From assembly GCA_046262315.1 (NCBI GenBank), contig JBHEMZ010000124.1, positions 1 to 13,154 of the forward strand: a stretch of DNA of 13,154 nt. Direction: 5' to 3'. A program made the translations under genes and the position numbers. The notes under the pieces were generated by a model. It was not told where the DNA came from. It was given only the letters and a program-made list of their open reading frames with translations, and did no database searches. Position 1 is the stretch's first letter, and the number at the start of each line of letters is the position of its first letter. This DNA comes from JACVRM01 sp046262315 (GTDB lineage: Bacteria; Actinomycetota; Thermoleophilia; Gaiellales; Gaiellaceae). Positions 7,001-12,944 of this stretch are shown here, piece after piece.

Positions 7001-7285
7001 CGCGACGAAGGCCGCGGTCAGGAGCCCGAGCAGGGCGACAAGCCCAAGCCCGAGCCGTAGATGTTTCGGTGACATACCCCTCCCCTCGGAGTAACGAAAG
7101 AGCGCGCCGTTCCGGCGCGCATGTGACAGGGCTCGAGATGTCCCTTCCTCCTGCTCGAGACTCGCGGTGAGTCGCTCCACGAGCTCGGCGTTCAGACTGT
7201 TGCCCTTCTGCTCCGCGGATGCGGTAAGGCGACCACGCAGGTGGTCGGGCATCCGCAGAAGGAATCGGTAAGTTTTCTCGGCCAC
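4019..7285 (-). CDS. Very large exported BNR (Asp-box) propeller protein, frame continuous with an N-terminal Arc-type DNA-binding module
   Basis: From GTG at 7285 (GGGGAG ten bases upstream) the frame encodes 1088 residues. Residues 5-46 form an Arc-like ribbon-helix-helix. Residues 76-98 are a signal or anchor segment (GLGLVALLGLLTAAFVAAAV). A very long extracytoplasmic part follows. It carries Asp boxes STDGGDSW (319-326) and SLNGGQSW (385-392) and repeats of the IWVGTGE, VYVGTG, LYVATDFGV type, as in sortilin/VPS10-like and BNR propellers. It also has an EF-hand/dockerin loop at 835-846 and 18 cysteines, including two adjacent pairs. The alternative start is ATG at 7075 (1018 residues), with a very strong ribosome binding site and a normal signal peptide. 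The exported part is probably made from that ATG in any case; whether the fusion is made is open. No sialidase or other catalytic residues were recognised, so enzyme activity is not claimed. It is followed by a terminator. Confidence 0.85.
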   Translation of the reverse strand: MAEKTYRFLLRMPDHLRGRLTASAEQKGNSLNAELVERLTASLEQEEGTSRALSHARRNGALFRYSEGRGMSPKHLRLGLGLVALLGLLTAAFVAAAVTGGAGSDLAARDQLQLAAGRAEGKTPPLLRKKQRLGALTQTAVGSRNEGSADSSWGAERWIQDAYPATDIPAASLIGARKDWQAMQARSGGPTNAGAGLWSRLGPTNALYPFNDFRDRSVYVGGINYSAGGRITDVLIDKTCTTFKCRMWVTNATGGVYRTNNALAANPTWTFLSGTFETQTTNSIARDPRDPSGNTIWVGTGEFNMCGSGCVAGLGVYKSTDGGDSWTGPLGTDVFRFRGASTIDISPNGTVYVGTGRAILGISESCCGGVQSIIPGAPKWGLYRSLNGGQSWEFVHNGTTDPSQCVGDLTEALNGRPCSPRGVRRVMVDPNDPNTVYANAVGRGIWRSKSNGAPSSWERIMAPVGPASTERDEFDIVARPGAVTRMYVAAGVDPGSRVRRNDNVLTPAAATVAGAWIDLSGPDVTDPPRFSSWGYCDGQCSYDIRMTAVDDASDNKVYVSGSNRYSENNWVTGRSSGRAVLYSENADQAPGVVYFTDMTEDTTDQIHPNAIHPDHHALAFNPNNPRQFFDVGDGGVMRSNGVMVNDNGDCVNPKQYTGVNLTFCQLVLSRVPQVLKDINRGMNTLQPYNVAYNPTNTQNLSIGTQDNGTFETLGDRETWIETNVADGGAPAFDIFDPNLTHSSYQTGASQVSYSHLDQVDQNWTADTFFYPPGVRPDCCYGDEGREFITEVIADPRVSQRLFTGLEHVFRSNSFGSHLSIAKHRQHCNSWYGDADVDEDGVFSLNDICDDWKPLGNPGVAGRLTCTDVNPNAPGAPPANFAAACPYGSDRAGGVVAQAERSKANTATLWAATSRGRVFISKNVNNPVHGAVTFRRIDTTASNDPNRYITSIYADPSNSNHAYITYAGFNTNDAIAGGAGTRDTDNPGHVFEVFYNPSTQTATWTLLDGTGWGAFGDIPATDITKDEATGNLYVATDFGVAERIVPSGDWIVATPGLPSYPISDLEAIQSERRIIVAAFGGGVFNLQMN
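7077..7087 (-). promoter_or_regulatory. Strong ribosome binding site for the ATG at 7075
   Basis: The minus strand reads GAGGGGAGGGGT-ATG, so a purine-rich Shine-Dalgarno sequence lies directly before the ATG at 7075, which begins MSPKHLRLGLGL, a standard signal-peptide start. It supports independent translation of the exported protein even though the frame is open upstream. Confidence 0.6.
7102..7120 (-). terminator. Terminator/attenuator-like hairpin between the DNA-binding module and the exported part
   Basis: On the minus strand GCGCGCCG-GAA-CGGCGCGC is a perfect 8-bp hairpin followed by TCTTTCGTTA, resembling an intrinsic terminator with an imperfect T tract. It lies 26 bases upstream of the ATG at 7075, inside the continuous open frame. 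It could attenuate transcription between a short ribbon-helix-helix cistron and the exported protein, or it could simply be coding sequence. Confidence 0.4.
7148..7273 (-). other. Arc-type ribbon-helix-helix DNA-binding module
   Basis: The segment encodes TYRFLLRMPDHLRGRLTASA then EQKGNSLNAELVERLTASLE, matching the Arc/MetJ-type pattern: a beta strand (YRFLLRMP), helix A (DHLRGRLTASAEQ), a GNSLN turn and helix B (AELVERLTASL). Such proteins bind DNA as dimers, inserting the strand pair into the major groove, and commonly repress their own promoter. There is no stop between this module and the exported propeller. The 23 codons between them use more A/T-ending codons than the module itself, as expected if they derive from an intergenic spacer. 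Confidence 0.7.
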
Positions 7286-7356
7286 TAAGCGGCAGCTCCC
7301 CACGATCACGAGGCGATATCAAGCGGCTCCCTCCCCAAGCGAGCCGCCGCGGCTTG

Positions 7357-7385
7357 ATCGTAACACCGTTTTTCACAAGTTCCAA
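7357..7385 (-). promoter_or_regulatory. Likely promoter of the propeller gene
   Basis: On the minus strand TTGGAA (7380-7385) and TACGAT (7357-7362) are 17 bases apart, each matching 4 of 6 consensus positions, in a locally AT-rich stretch about 70 bases before the GTG at 7285. Just downstream are three copies of a CAAGC/GCTTG half site (around 7319-7356), overlapping the expected transcription start. They could be operators for the encoded ribbon-helix-helix module. That link is inference. Confidence 0.45.
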
Positions 7386-7456
7386 ACGTTTTCGCCACGG
7401 CGTGATATCAGGCGCCGGGACCGCCGAGACCGCATAACGGCGCTACATTGAGTGCT

Positions 7457-7837
7457 GTGAAGGGGTCGCTTCGCCGCCATCTGGTCGTGCTGCTGGCAGC
7501 CTGCGCCGCAGCGGGCACGCTGGCGCCGGCCGCCGCCCACGCCGAAGGTGTCCGAACGCCGCCGCGCGGACCGGTCGTCGTGGTCGTGGAACGCAAGCCG
7601 CTCGTGCTCCAGGGCTTCCGCTTCAAGCGGGGCGAGCTCGTCTCCATCACGATCCGCCTGAAGCGCGTGATCGCGCGCCGGAAGGCGCTTGCCGGGCCGC
7701 GCACGGGCTTGTTCACCGCCCGCTTTCCGAAGGTGGTGGAGCGCTGCCGGATCTACACCATCACCGTGGTCGGCAACAAGGGCAGTCGCGTGGGCCGCCG
7801 GGAGGTTCCGCCTTGGTGTAGACGGGTACAACGGTAG
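7457..7837 (+). CDS. Small secreted protein, paralogue of the next gene (first copy)
   Basis: The product is 126 residues from GTG at 7457; TTG at 7448 would add three residues. Neither start has a clear Shine-Dalgarno. A signal peptide spans about residues 1-29, with cleavage likely after AAAHA. The mature part is beta-strand-rich (VVVVVERKPLVLQGFRFKRG, then LVSITIRL), with GLFTARF at 84-90 and cysteines at 97 and 121. The pattern 'property to which the domain is raised, GF..GE.V.I.I' resembles short immunoglobulin-like (TIG-type) beta sandwiches, but I do not recognise a named family. The stop is two bases before the next gene, so the two are surely co-transcribed. Divergent from the propeller gene. 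Confidence 0.75.
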   Translation: MKGSLRRHLVVLLAACAAAGTLAPAAAHAEGVRTPPRGPVVVVVERKPLVLQGFRFKRGELVSITIRLKRVIARRKALAGPRTGLFTARFPKVVERCRIYTITVVGNKGSRVGRREVPPWCRRVQR

Positions 7838-7839
7838 GC

Positions 7840-8193
7840 ATGAAAGCTTTGCTCCTCACTGCGGTAGCGCTCGTCTCGACGCTTGCCGTAACGGCCGCGT
7901 CCCCGGCGGACACGCAACGGCGTGCGACCGTCCGTCTCGCCGACCGTGCCCCCATCATTGTGCGCGGGAAGGGCTTCCGCGCGGCCGAGCGCGTGCGGGT
8001 CGTCGTGCGCGTCACCGGCGGCCGGACGTTCGCGAAGACGACGGTCGCGACGCGGGCCGGCGCGCTCGTCGCCCGCTTCAGCGGCTCGATTGACAACTGC
8101 GCCGGGTTCACGATCGCGGCCAAGGGCGCGCTCGACACGACCGCGAAGCTGCGGGAGCCGCCGCCGCCCTGCGGCATGGTCCTCGCGCCATAG
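7840..8193 (+). CDS. Small secreted protein, paralogue of the previous gene (second copy)
   Basis: The product is 117 residues from ATG at 7840, two bases after the preceding stop. A signal peptide covers about residues 1-22 (MKALLLTAVALVSTLAVTAA). The mature part aligns with the upstream protein: APIIVRGKGFRAAERVRVVV matches KPLVLQGFRFKRGELVSITI, and GALVARF (74-80) matches GLFTARF. The cysteines at 87 and 111 have exactly the same spacing (24) as in the first copy and the same distance from the RF motif, followed by a shared PP-x-C ending. A tandem duplication is therefore likely, with considerable divergence since. Function unknown; located outside the membrane. Confidence 0.8.
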   Translation: MKALLLTAVALVSTLAVTAASPADTQRRATVRLADRAPIIVRGKGFRAAERVRVVVRVTGGRTFAKTTVATRAGALVARFSGSIDNCAGFTIAAKGALDTTAKLREPPPPCGMVLAP

Positions 8194-8287
8194 GGATCAC
8201 CCCGCCCCGGGCTGGTCACATGCCTCGGGCGCTGTGGCGACGTCGCGTTCGGTTGTGCCGGCGCGACAGATGTCGTAGCCTGGAGCG

Positions 8288-8563
8288 GTGAGCCGCTTCC
8301 TCGTAGCCGCCACCGCGCTCAGCGCTGGGCTCACGCTCGCGCCCGCCGCCGGCTCGTTCCTCGACCCCACCGCCGCGCTCGAGTCGCGGCCAGTGCGGCC
8401 GGCCACGTCCGCCTGCGACCCGTGCCGCGTGGATGTGAAGAACCTCGTGATCGGCGTCACCGCCCGCCCGCACGTGCAGCGACCCGCAAGCGCGTCGGCG
8501 CCGCAGCGCGTCCTGCGCCCGCGTGTGCTCGTGCCGGGGCAGGCCCGCGCGGACGCGCGCTAA
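8288..8563 (+). CDS. Small secreted protein of unknown function
   Basis: The product is 91 residues from GTG at 8288. A signal peptide (MSRFLVAATALSAGLTLAPA, cleavage near residue 22) is followed by a short Pro/Arg/Ala-rich region with one CDPC pair (ACDPCRVDVKNL). Third codon positions are almost all G or C, which supports coding. GGAG lies very close to the start, so the exact start is not certain. The gene sits 94 bases after the paralogue pair on the same strand. Its TAA stop (8561-8563) overlaps the stop of the convergent fumarase gene (8560-8562). I recognise no family; it is not a third copy of the paralogues. Confidence 0.55.
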   Translation: MSRFLVAATALSAGLTLAPAAGSFLDPTAALESRPVRPATSACDPCRVDVKNLVIGVTARPHVQRPASASAPQRVLRPRVLVPGQARADAR

Positions 8564-9894
8564 AAGGACTCGGCCGGCTTCGCCATGGCGCGGTAGTCGA
8601 GCGCCCGGTCGAGCACCTCGTCCTCCACGCCGGCCTCGCGCGCGACTTCGCGGAGCGGCCGTCCGGAGCGCACGGCCTCCTGGACGATCTCCGTCGCGCG
8701 GTCGTAGCCGATGTATGGGTTGAGCGCCGTTGCCGCGGAGAGCGTCAGCTCGGCGTACTGCTGGCACTGCTCGCGGTTAGACTCGATGCCGTCCACGCAC
8801 TTCTCGGCCAGGAGACGCGAAGCGCTGGCGAGCAGCCTGATCGAGCCGAGCAGGTTGCGCGCCATCATCGGTATGAACACGTTGAGCTCGAAGTGGCCCT
8901 GCAGGCCGCCGACCGTGATGGCCGCATCGTTGCCGACCACCTGGGCCGCCACCTGCGTGACCACCTCGGGAATGACGGGGTTGACTTTGCCGGGCATGAT
9001 CGAGCTGCCCTTCTGGAGCTCGGGCAGGAAGATCTCCGCGAGGCCTGCGCGCGGCCCCGAGCCCATCAGCCGCAGGTCGTTGGCGATCTTCGTCAGCGAG
9101 ACGGCGATCGTCTTCAGTGCGCCGGACGCCTCGACGAGCGCGTCGCGGGCGGCCTGAGCCTCGAAAGGATCAGCAGGGGGCAGCACGCGCAGGCCGGTCT
9201 CCTCCGAGAGGCGCCGGCGGACCCGCTCAGCGAAGTCCGGGTGCGTATTGAGCCCGGTGCCCACCGCCGTGCCGCCGAGCGGGATCTGGCCTACCCGCTC
9301 CAGCGTCGCTCGCACGCGCTCGCTGCCCTGGCGCACCTGCGCCGCGTAGCCCCCGAACTCCTGGCCGAGCGTCACCGGCACCGCGTCCATCAGGTGCGTC
9401 CGTCCCGACTTGACAACGTCGTCGAACTCGCGCGCCTTCGCCTCGAGCGAGCCCGCGAGCCGCTCGAGCGCAGGCAACAGGTCGTTTGTCAGCTCGTCGA
9501 GCGCCGCGAGGTGGACGGCCGAGGGGAACACGTCGTTCGACGACTGGCCCCTGTTGACGTCGTCGTTCGGGTGCACGTCCTTGCCGGCGAGGGCCGCAAT
9601 GACCTCGTTGGCGTTCATGTTCGAGCTCGTGCCCGAGCCGGTCTGGAAGACGTCGATGGGGAACTGGTCGTCGAGCTCGCCCGCAGCCACACGGTCGGCT
9701 GCGGACGCGATGCGCTCCGCCTTCTCGGCGTCGAGGAGCCCGAGCTCGGCGTTCGCGCGCGCGGCGGCGGCCTTGATACGGCCGAGCCAGCGCGCGACGG
9801 GCGGCGGGATCGGCTCGCCCGAGACGAGGAAGTTGTCCATGGCCTTGCGGGTCTCGGTGCCCCAAAGCTCTCTGTCGCGCGAAAGACCCTGCAT
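8560..9894 (-). CDS. fumC: Fumarate hydratase, class II
   Basis: The enzyme interconverts fumarate and L-malate in the cytosolic TCA cycle. The product is 444 residues. Family motifs are all present: TGSGTSSNMN (85-94), the B-site HPND (108-111), NRGQSSND (114-121), GRTHLMDA with the catalytic His (164-171) and the signature GSSIMPGKVNP (296-306) with the mobile-loop Ser, Lys and Asn. The start at ATG 9894 is ten bases after the upstream stop. The N-terminus (MQGLSRDRELWGTETRKAMD) is about 15 residues shorter than most FumC proteins, lacking the usual leading 'R.E.D..GE..VP' stretch. The frame is open upstream, but that sequence belongs to the neighbouring gene. As last gene of an operon of surface proteins, this housekeeping enzyme is oddly placed. 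Confidence 0.95.
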   Translation of the reverse strand: MQGLSRDRELWGTETRKAMDNFLVSGEPIPPPVARWLGRIKAAAARANAELGLLDAEKAERIASAADRVAAGELDDQFPIDVFQTGSGTSSNMNANEVIAALAGKDVHPNDDVNRGQSSNDVFPSAVHLAALDELTNDLLPALERLAGSLEAKAREFDDVVKSGRTHLMDAVPVTLGQEFGGYAAQVRQGSERVRATLERVGQIPLGGTAVGTGLNTHPDFAERVRRRLSEETGLRVLPPADPFEAQAARDALVEASGALKTIAVSLTKIANDLRLMGSGPRAGLAEIFLPELQKGSSIMPGKVNPVIPEVVTQVAAQVVGNDAAITVGGLQGHFELNVFIPMMARNLLGSIRLLASASRLLAEKCVDGIESNREQCQQYAELTLSAATALNPYIGYDRATEIVQEAVRSGRPLREVAREAGVEDEVLDRALDYRAMAKPAESF

Positions 9895-9904
9895 TCCAGC
9901 GAGT

Positions 9905-11092
9905 CTAGAGATGAGCCCAGGTGACCGCGAGGGCCGCCAGTCCGAGGAGGGCGCCCGCCACGAGCAGCGCCCCGGGGACGGCACTCCCATCGTCGCCCGA
10001 CCCCGTGGCCCGCTGCGCCGACGCGGGCATCGTGGTGTAGACGTACGTCGCGGTCGACCGTTCGAGCCCGGCGGAGGGGTCAGGGTTGCGCAGGAACTCG
10101 CGGTACTGGCCCGCGCGCGCGAGCCGGAGCATCGTGCCGACCGCGAGCGAAAACATCCGTCTGCCGTTACGCGGGCGCGCACGACTCCAGCTGCCGCCGT
10201 CCGGGGGTCTCAGGCCGGAGACATCCAGAAGCGGGACGGCACGGAGGCGCAGCCGCGGCGCACCGAGGTCGTGAGCGGCGCCCCGCAGGCGCACCCGCAG
10301 AGTCGCGGGGGCAGTTCCCCCCACCCGCCCGGCAACGGGTACCCGTGCCGGCCGGCCGTCGATCGTGCCGCCGGCGAAGACGACCTCACCCGTGACGCGG
10401 AACGGCGCATCCACCCGGACGGTGGCGGAGCCGGCGTCCGCCACCTGGACGAGGATCGGGGGAATCGGGGCTCCCGACGCAATGGCGCGACGCGCCAGGT
10501 CGAGCGCCCGCCCCAGCTCGCGCGGCTTGCCGCGTCCCGCAATCGTGCGCACGGCGGTCTCAGTCCGGTTGCGTACCTCCACCGTCAGTTCGAGCTCACC
10601 GCTCCTCCTGCCCCGGATGAGCTCGCGGCCCCCGACGGTTGCTCGCAAGCTCACCTCGAGCGGCAGAGAGCGTCCCGCGGCCACCGGACCGAGCCGCACC
10701 AGGGCCGCGAGCGTGCGGCTGCCCGGCGAGAACCCTCGCCAAATGACCGCGCCGCGCTGGAAGCCCGGCTGCCCCTGCGTCCCGGCGACGGGCAGGACGT
10801 CAGTGACCGGGGCCGGCACGAAAAGGACGTAGTCGCCCACCCCAGTCACGCGCAGGTGCTGGAGCACCTCGACCGACGCGACCGCGCCGTCGAGGCGGAC
10901 GCCCGCTCGCACCTCGAGGTCGTTGTTCACGATCCCCGGAAGCAGAGACTGGAGCGCCTGTTGCGGGATCTCGCCGACGGGCGGAGTGAGGGTGACGGGC
11001 ACACCCGGATGCGGTAGGGCCACCTGCCTGACGGCTGCGTCCGCTGGAACCGCTGCGGCCAGCGCGAGTGCGGCGGCGAGCGCGAACCGCAT
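9905..11092 (-). CDS. Surface protein with signal peptide and C-terminal membrane anchor, unknown function
   Basis: The product is 395 residues. A signal peptide (MRFALAAALALAAAVPADAA) is followed by a long beta-strand-rich ectodomain (for example SVEVLQHLRVTGVGDYVLFV, GELELTVEVRNRTETAV). A final membrane helix covers the last 23 residues (PGALLVAGALLGLAALAVTW) with almost nothing inside the cell. There is no sortase motif. The stretch GKPRELGRALDLARRAIASG looks like the only long helix between two beta-rich parts. Its ATG shares one base with the TGA of the binding-protein gene (TGATG), so the two are translationally coupled and probably made in fixed ratio. I do not recognise the family. 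It may hold or dock the upstream binding protein at the membrane, which is inference from coupling only. Confidence 0.8.
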   Translation of the reverse strand: MRFALAAALALAAAVPADAAVRQVALPHPGVPVTLTPPVGEIPQQALQSLLPGIVNNDLEVRAGVRLDGAVASVEVLQHLRVTGVGDYVLFVPAPVTDVLPVAGTQGQPGFQRGAVIWRGFSPGSRTLAALVRLGPVAAGRSLPLEVSLRATVGGRELIRGRRSGELELTVEVRNRTETAVRTIAGRGKPRELGRALDLARRAIASGAPIPPILVQVADAGSATVRVDAPFRVTGEVVFAGGTIDGRPARVPVAGRVGGTAPATLRVRLRGAAHDLGAPRLRLRAVPLLDVSGLRPPDGGSWSRARPRNGRRMFSLAVGTMLRLARAGQYREFLRNPDPSAGLERSTATYVYTTMPASAQRATGSGDDGSAVPGALLVAGALLGLAALAVTWAHL

Positions 11093-12357
11093 CAGCGCAC
11101 CTGCGGGACGACCGGGAGCGTCGCCGACAGCGGGTCGTCCTGCACCGGGCGATAGGTCATGTCCTCGAAGCGTGCGAAGTAGACGTCGTCGTCGATCACG
11201 GCCTCGTGGTTGCGGCGATTGAAGGAGCGCTCGTCGCCGTTCGCGCCTTCGACGACCACGTTGTTCAGCGCTTCCACCACCTTGGCGCGATCCTCTGCTC
11301 CACCGGCCAGCCGCACGGCGGCTACGAGAAGGTGCACGAAATCGTAGGGGTACATCGCGTATTCGGGCGGCTGCAGGACGCGCTGCCCGTCTCGCGCCCG
11401 CACGCCGACGTCGTCGGCGCCGAACGCTTCCACGTAGAGGGTCTGGAACGCCTCGAACGAGGTCGGCCCGCCCTCCGCGGCCATGCGGCCCGAGGCGAAG
11501 GTGAGGCCGTCGACCCACTCCGGGTGGTCCGCAAGCTGCTGCCGCACGACAGGGTCCGCGCCCGCAGGCGCCGTGTAGACCGGGACATCCCACCCGCGGC
11601 TCCGCGCTGCGGTGAGCACGGCGGCGATCGTCGGCCCGCGGGCCCAGACGAGCAGCGCGGTCGCTCCGGAACGTTTCGCGCGCAGCACCTGCGGGGCGAG
11701 GTCGGACTGGCCCGCGGAGACGGTGACCGCGCTCGCGATCGCCTCGGGGTTCAGCTCGAAGGCCGCCCGCAGCGCTTCCGCGCCCTCTCGCCCGTAACCC
11801 GTGTCGTCGTGCAGGATCGCGAGCTTCAGACGCTTCGGCACGAGGTACTCGGCAAGCCGGAACGCAACGCCGCGATCGCGCGGCACGATTCGGAAGACAT
11901 TCGGGCGTCGCTCCTCGTCCACGAGCCCCGGACCGCCCTGGTACACGATCCCGACGGGGAGATCCGCATCGCGCGCGACCTCCCACGACGCGTCCACGCC
12001 TGTCCCCTCGTCGATAACCGCCAGCGCGCCGTCCGCCGCGGCCCGTCGGACGTTCCGGAGCGCCTGGCGCGGCGACAGCTCGCTGTCGAGCTTGACCATG
12101 CGGAGGCGATAGGTGTGCTCGCCCGCCGAGAACACCCCCGGCTCGTCGGAGTCGCCGGCGGTCTCGATGCCAAGCTGAACGCCGTTCGCGATCATCCTCG
12201 CCACGTACGGCGCGCCGGAGAACGGCGCGTTCACGACGACCGTCACTTCGTCGGCATCCGTGGCCGACGAGTCGTCGGAGCCGCCGCCGCACCCCATGAG
12301 GGCGACAAGGGCGGCCGCTGCCGCCGCCCCCACCCGCGCGCTGCGGACGCCCCTCAC
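11092..12357 (-). CDS. Branched-chain amino acid-type substrate-binding lipoprotein (LivJ/LivK, Peripla_BP_6 type)
   Basis: The product is 421 residues from GTG at 12357, which overlaps the upstream TGA by four bases (GTGA). The lipoprotein signal ends in ALMGC (Cys23). The mature domain starts TVVVNAPFSGAPYVARMIAN and keeps the type I binding-fold layout: GVQLGIETAG, a VIDEGTGVDASWEVA stretch after the first helix, LAILHDDTGYGREGAEALRA, and TALLVWARGPTIAAVLTAAR, then PVYTAPAGADP. EYAMYPYDFVHLLVAAVRLA near the end matches the 'YDA...L..A' helix of the family. Members bind amino acids, amides, urea or aromatic compounds outside the membrane; the ligand cannot be told here. No LivH, LivM, LivG or LivF gene is in the window. 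The frame is open to 12411, but those codons lie within the upstream gene. Confidence 0.88.
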   Translation of the reverse strand: MRGVRSARVGAAAAAALVALMGCGGGSDDSSATDADEVTVVVNAPFSGAPYVARMIANGVQLGIETAGDSDEPGVFSAGEHTYRLRMVKLDSELSPRQALRNVRRAAADGALAVIDEGTGVDASWEVARDADLPVGIVYQGGPGLVDEERRPNVFRIVPRDRGVAFRLAEYLVPKRLKLAILHDDTGYGREGAEALRAAFELNPEAIASAVTVSAGQSDLAPQVLRAKRSGATALLVWARGPTIAAVLTAARSRGWDVPVYTAPAGADPVVRQQLADHPEWVDGLTFASGRMAAEGGPTSFEAFQTLYVEAFGADDVGVRARDGQRVLQPPEYAMYPYDFVHLLVAAVRLAGGAEDRAKVVEALNNVVVEGANGDERSFNRRNHEAVIDDDVYFARFEDMTYRPVQDDPLSATLPVVPQVR

Positions 12358-12809
12358 TCCTGCGCGGGCCGGCTGGTGATCCTGATACTGATCGTGTCCT
12401 CTTCTCTGCACTCCGCCTTCAGCGCAACGAGCCCCTCGGTCTTGCCCTCGTCGTCTCGGTACGACACCTCAGAGTCGTCCTCCTCTAGCTCGTCGAAGAG
12501 AAGCTCGTAGCCGGCGGACTCGAAGGCGCCCTTGTAATCCTCGTACGCCGCCTGGAGGTCGCCCTCGTAGTAGCCGTTGACGACCCGGGTCGGACCGTTC
12601 TGCTCGGTCTTGACGTAGGTGGCGCCGTCCGGGGTCGGAAAGCTACCCGGCAGGCCGGTGTCGCGGCTCAGCGCCGGGCCCTCGCACGCGATCTCGGCCG
12701 ACTCAGCCTTGTTGCCCTCGTTGTCGCCCTCATCATCACCGCCGCAAGCCGCGACCGCGAACGCAGCCACAGTGACGAGCACGACACCGACCCAGGTGCT
12801 CTTTCGCAT
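12354..12809 (-). CDS. Small lipoprotein of unknown function, first gene of the operon
   Basis: The product is 151 residues from ATG at 12809, which has GAGAGGAG ending six bases upstream. The lipoprotein signal ends in AVAAC (Cys22), followed by an acidic linker (GGDDEGDNEGNKAESAE). The rest is one compact domain: FPTPDGATYVKTEQNGPTRV, then YEGDLQAAYEDYKGAFESAG, YELL and a strand-rich end with VALKAECREEDTISIRI. Cys at about residues 41 and 136 could pair. Similar short lipoproteins are common in actinobacteria, but I cannot name the family. The frame extends upstream to 12944, through the promoter, and is not used. It starts the operon and overlaps the binding-protein gene by four bases, so it may be an accessory partner of that protein. 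Confidence 0.82.
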   Translation of the reverse strand: MRKSTWVGVVLVTVAAFAVAACGGDDEGDNEGNKAESAEIACEGPALSRDTGLPGSFPTPDGATYVKTEQNGPTRVVNGYYEGDLQAAYEDYKGAFESAGYELLFDELEEDDSEVSYRDDEGKTEGLVALKAECREEDTISIRITSRPAQE

Positions 12810-12841
12810 GGATTCTCCTCTCGCAATGACGTCCGCTGAGC

Positions 12842-12871
12842 TTTCTAGCGAAATTCGCCGGACGATGTCAA
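12842..12871 (-). promoter_or_regulatory. Promoter of the lipoprotein/binding-protein/fumarase operon
   Basis: On the minus strand a perfect TTGACA (12866-12871) lies 18 bases before TAGAAA (12842-12847, 4 of 6 matches). Transcription would begin near 12835, about 26 bases before the ATG at 12809. The surrounding sequence (12840-12945) is strikingly AT-rich for this window, as expected of an upstream region. Confidence 0.6.
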
Positions 12872-12915
12872 AAGCTTTCAGTTTTTCCAATGGAATATCA
12901 TCTTCAAATTCGCGA

Positions 12916-12943
12916 CGATATCGCCGGTGTGAAGCTGATATCA
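12916..12943. repeat. Pair of GATATC palindromes upstream of the operon promoter
   Basis: CGATATCG (12916-12923) and TGATATCA (12936-12943) are 8-base palindromes 20 bases apart, about two helical turns, upstream of the promoter. TGATATCA recurs at 7403-7410 and CGATATCA at 7314-7321, on either side of the propeller promoter. They may be binding sites for a shared regulator. The right-hand copy abuts the IS66 boundary. Confidence 0.3.
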
Positions 12944-12944
12944 A

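Noticed and set aside
8422..12510. Long plus-strand open frames (up to about 535 codons) opposite the fumarase, anchored-protein and binding-protein genes
   Set aside because: They are antisense to genes with clear family motifs, Arg/Ala/Pro/His-rich and without any domain, as expected of open shadow frames in very GC-rich DNA.
12354..12944. Extended 196-residue form of the small lipoprotein
   Set aside because: The extra 45 codons cover the promoter and 5' leader. ATG 12809 has a strong ribosome binding site and begins a textbook lipoprotein signal.
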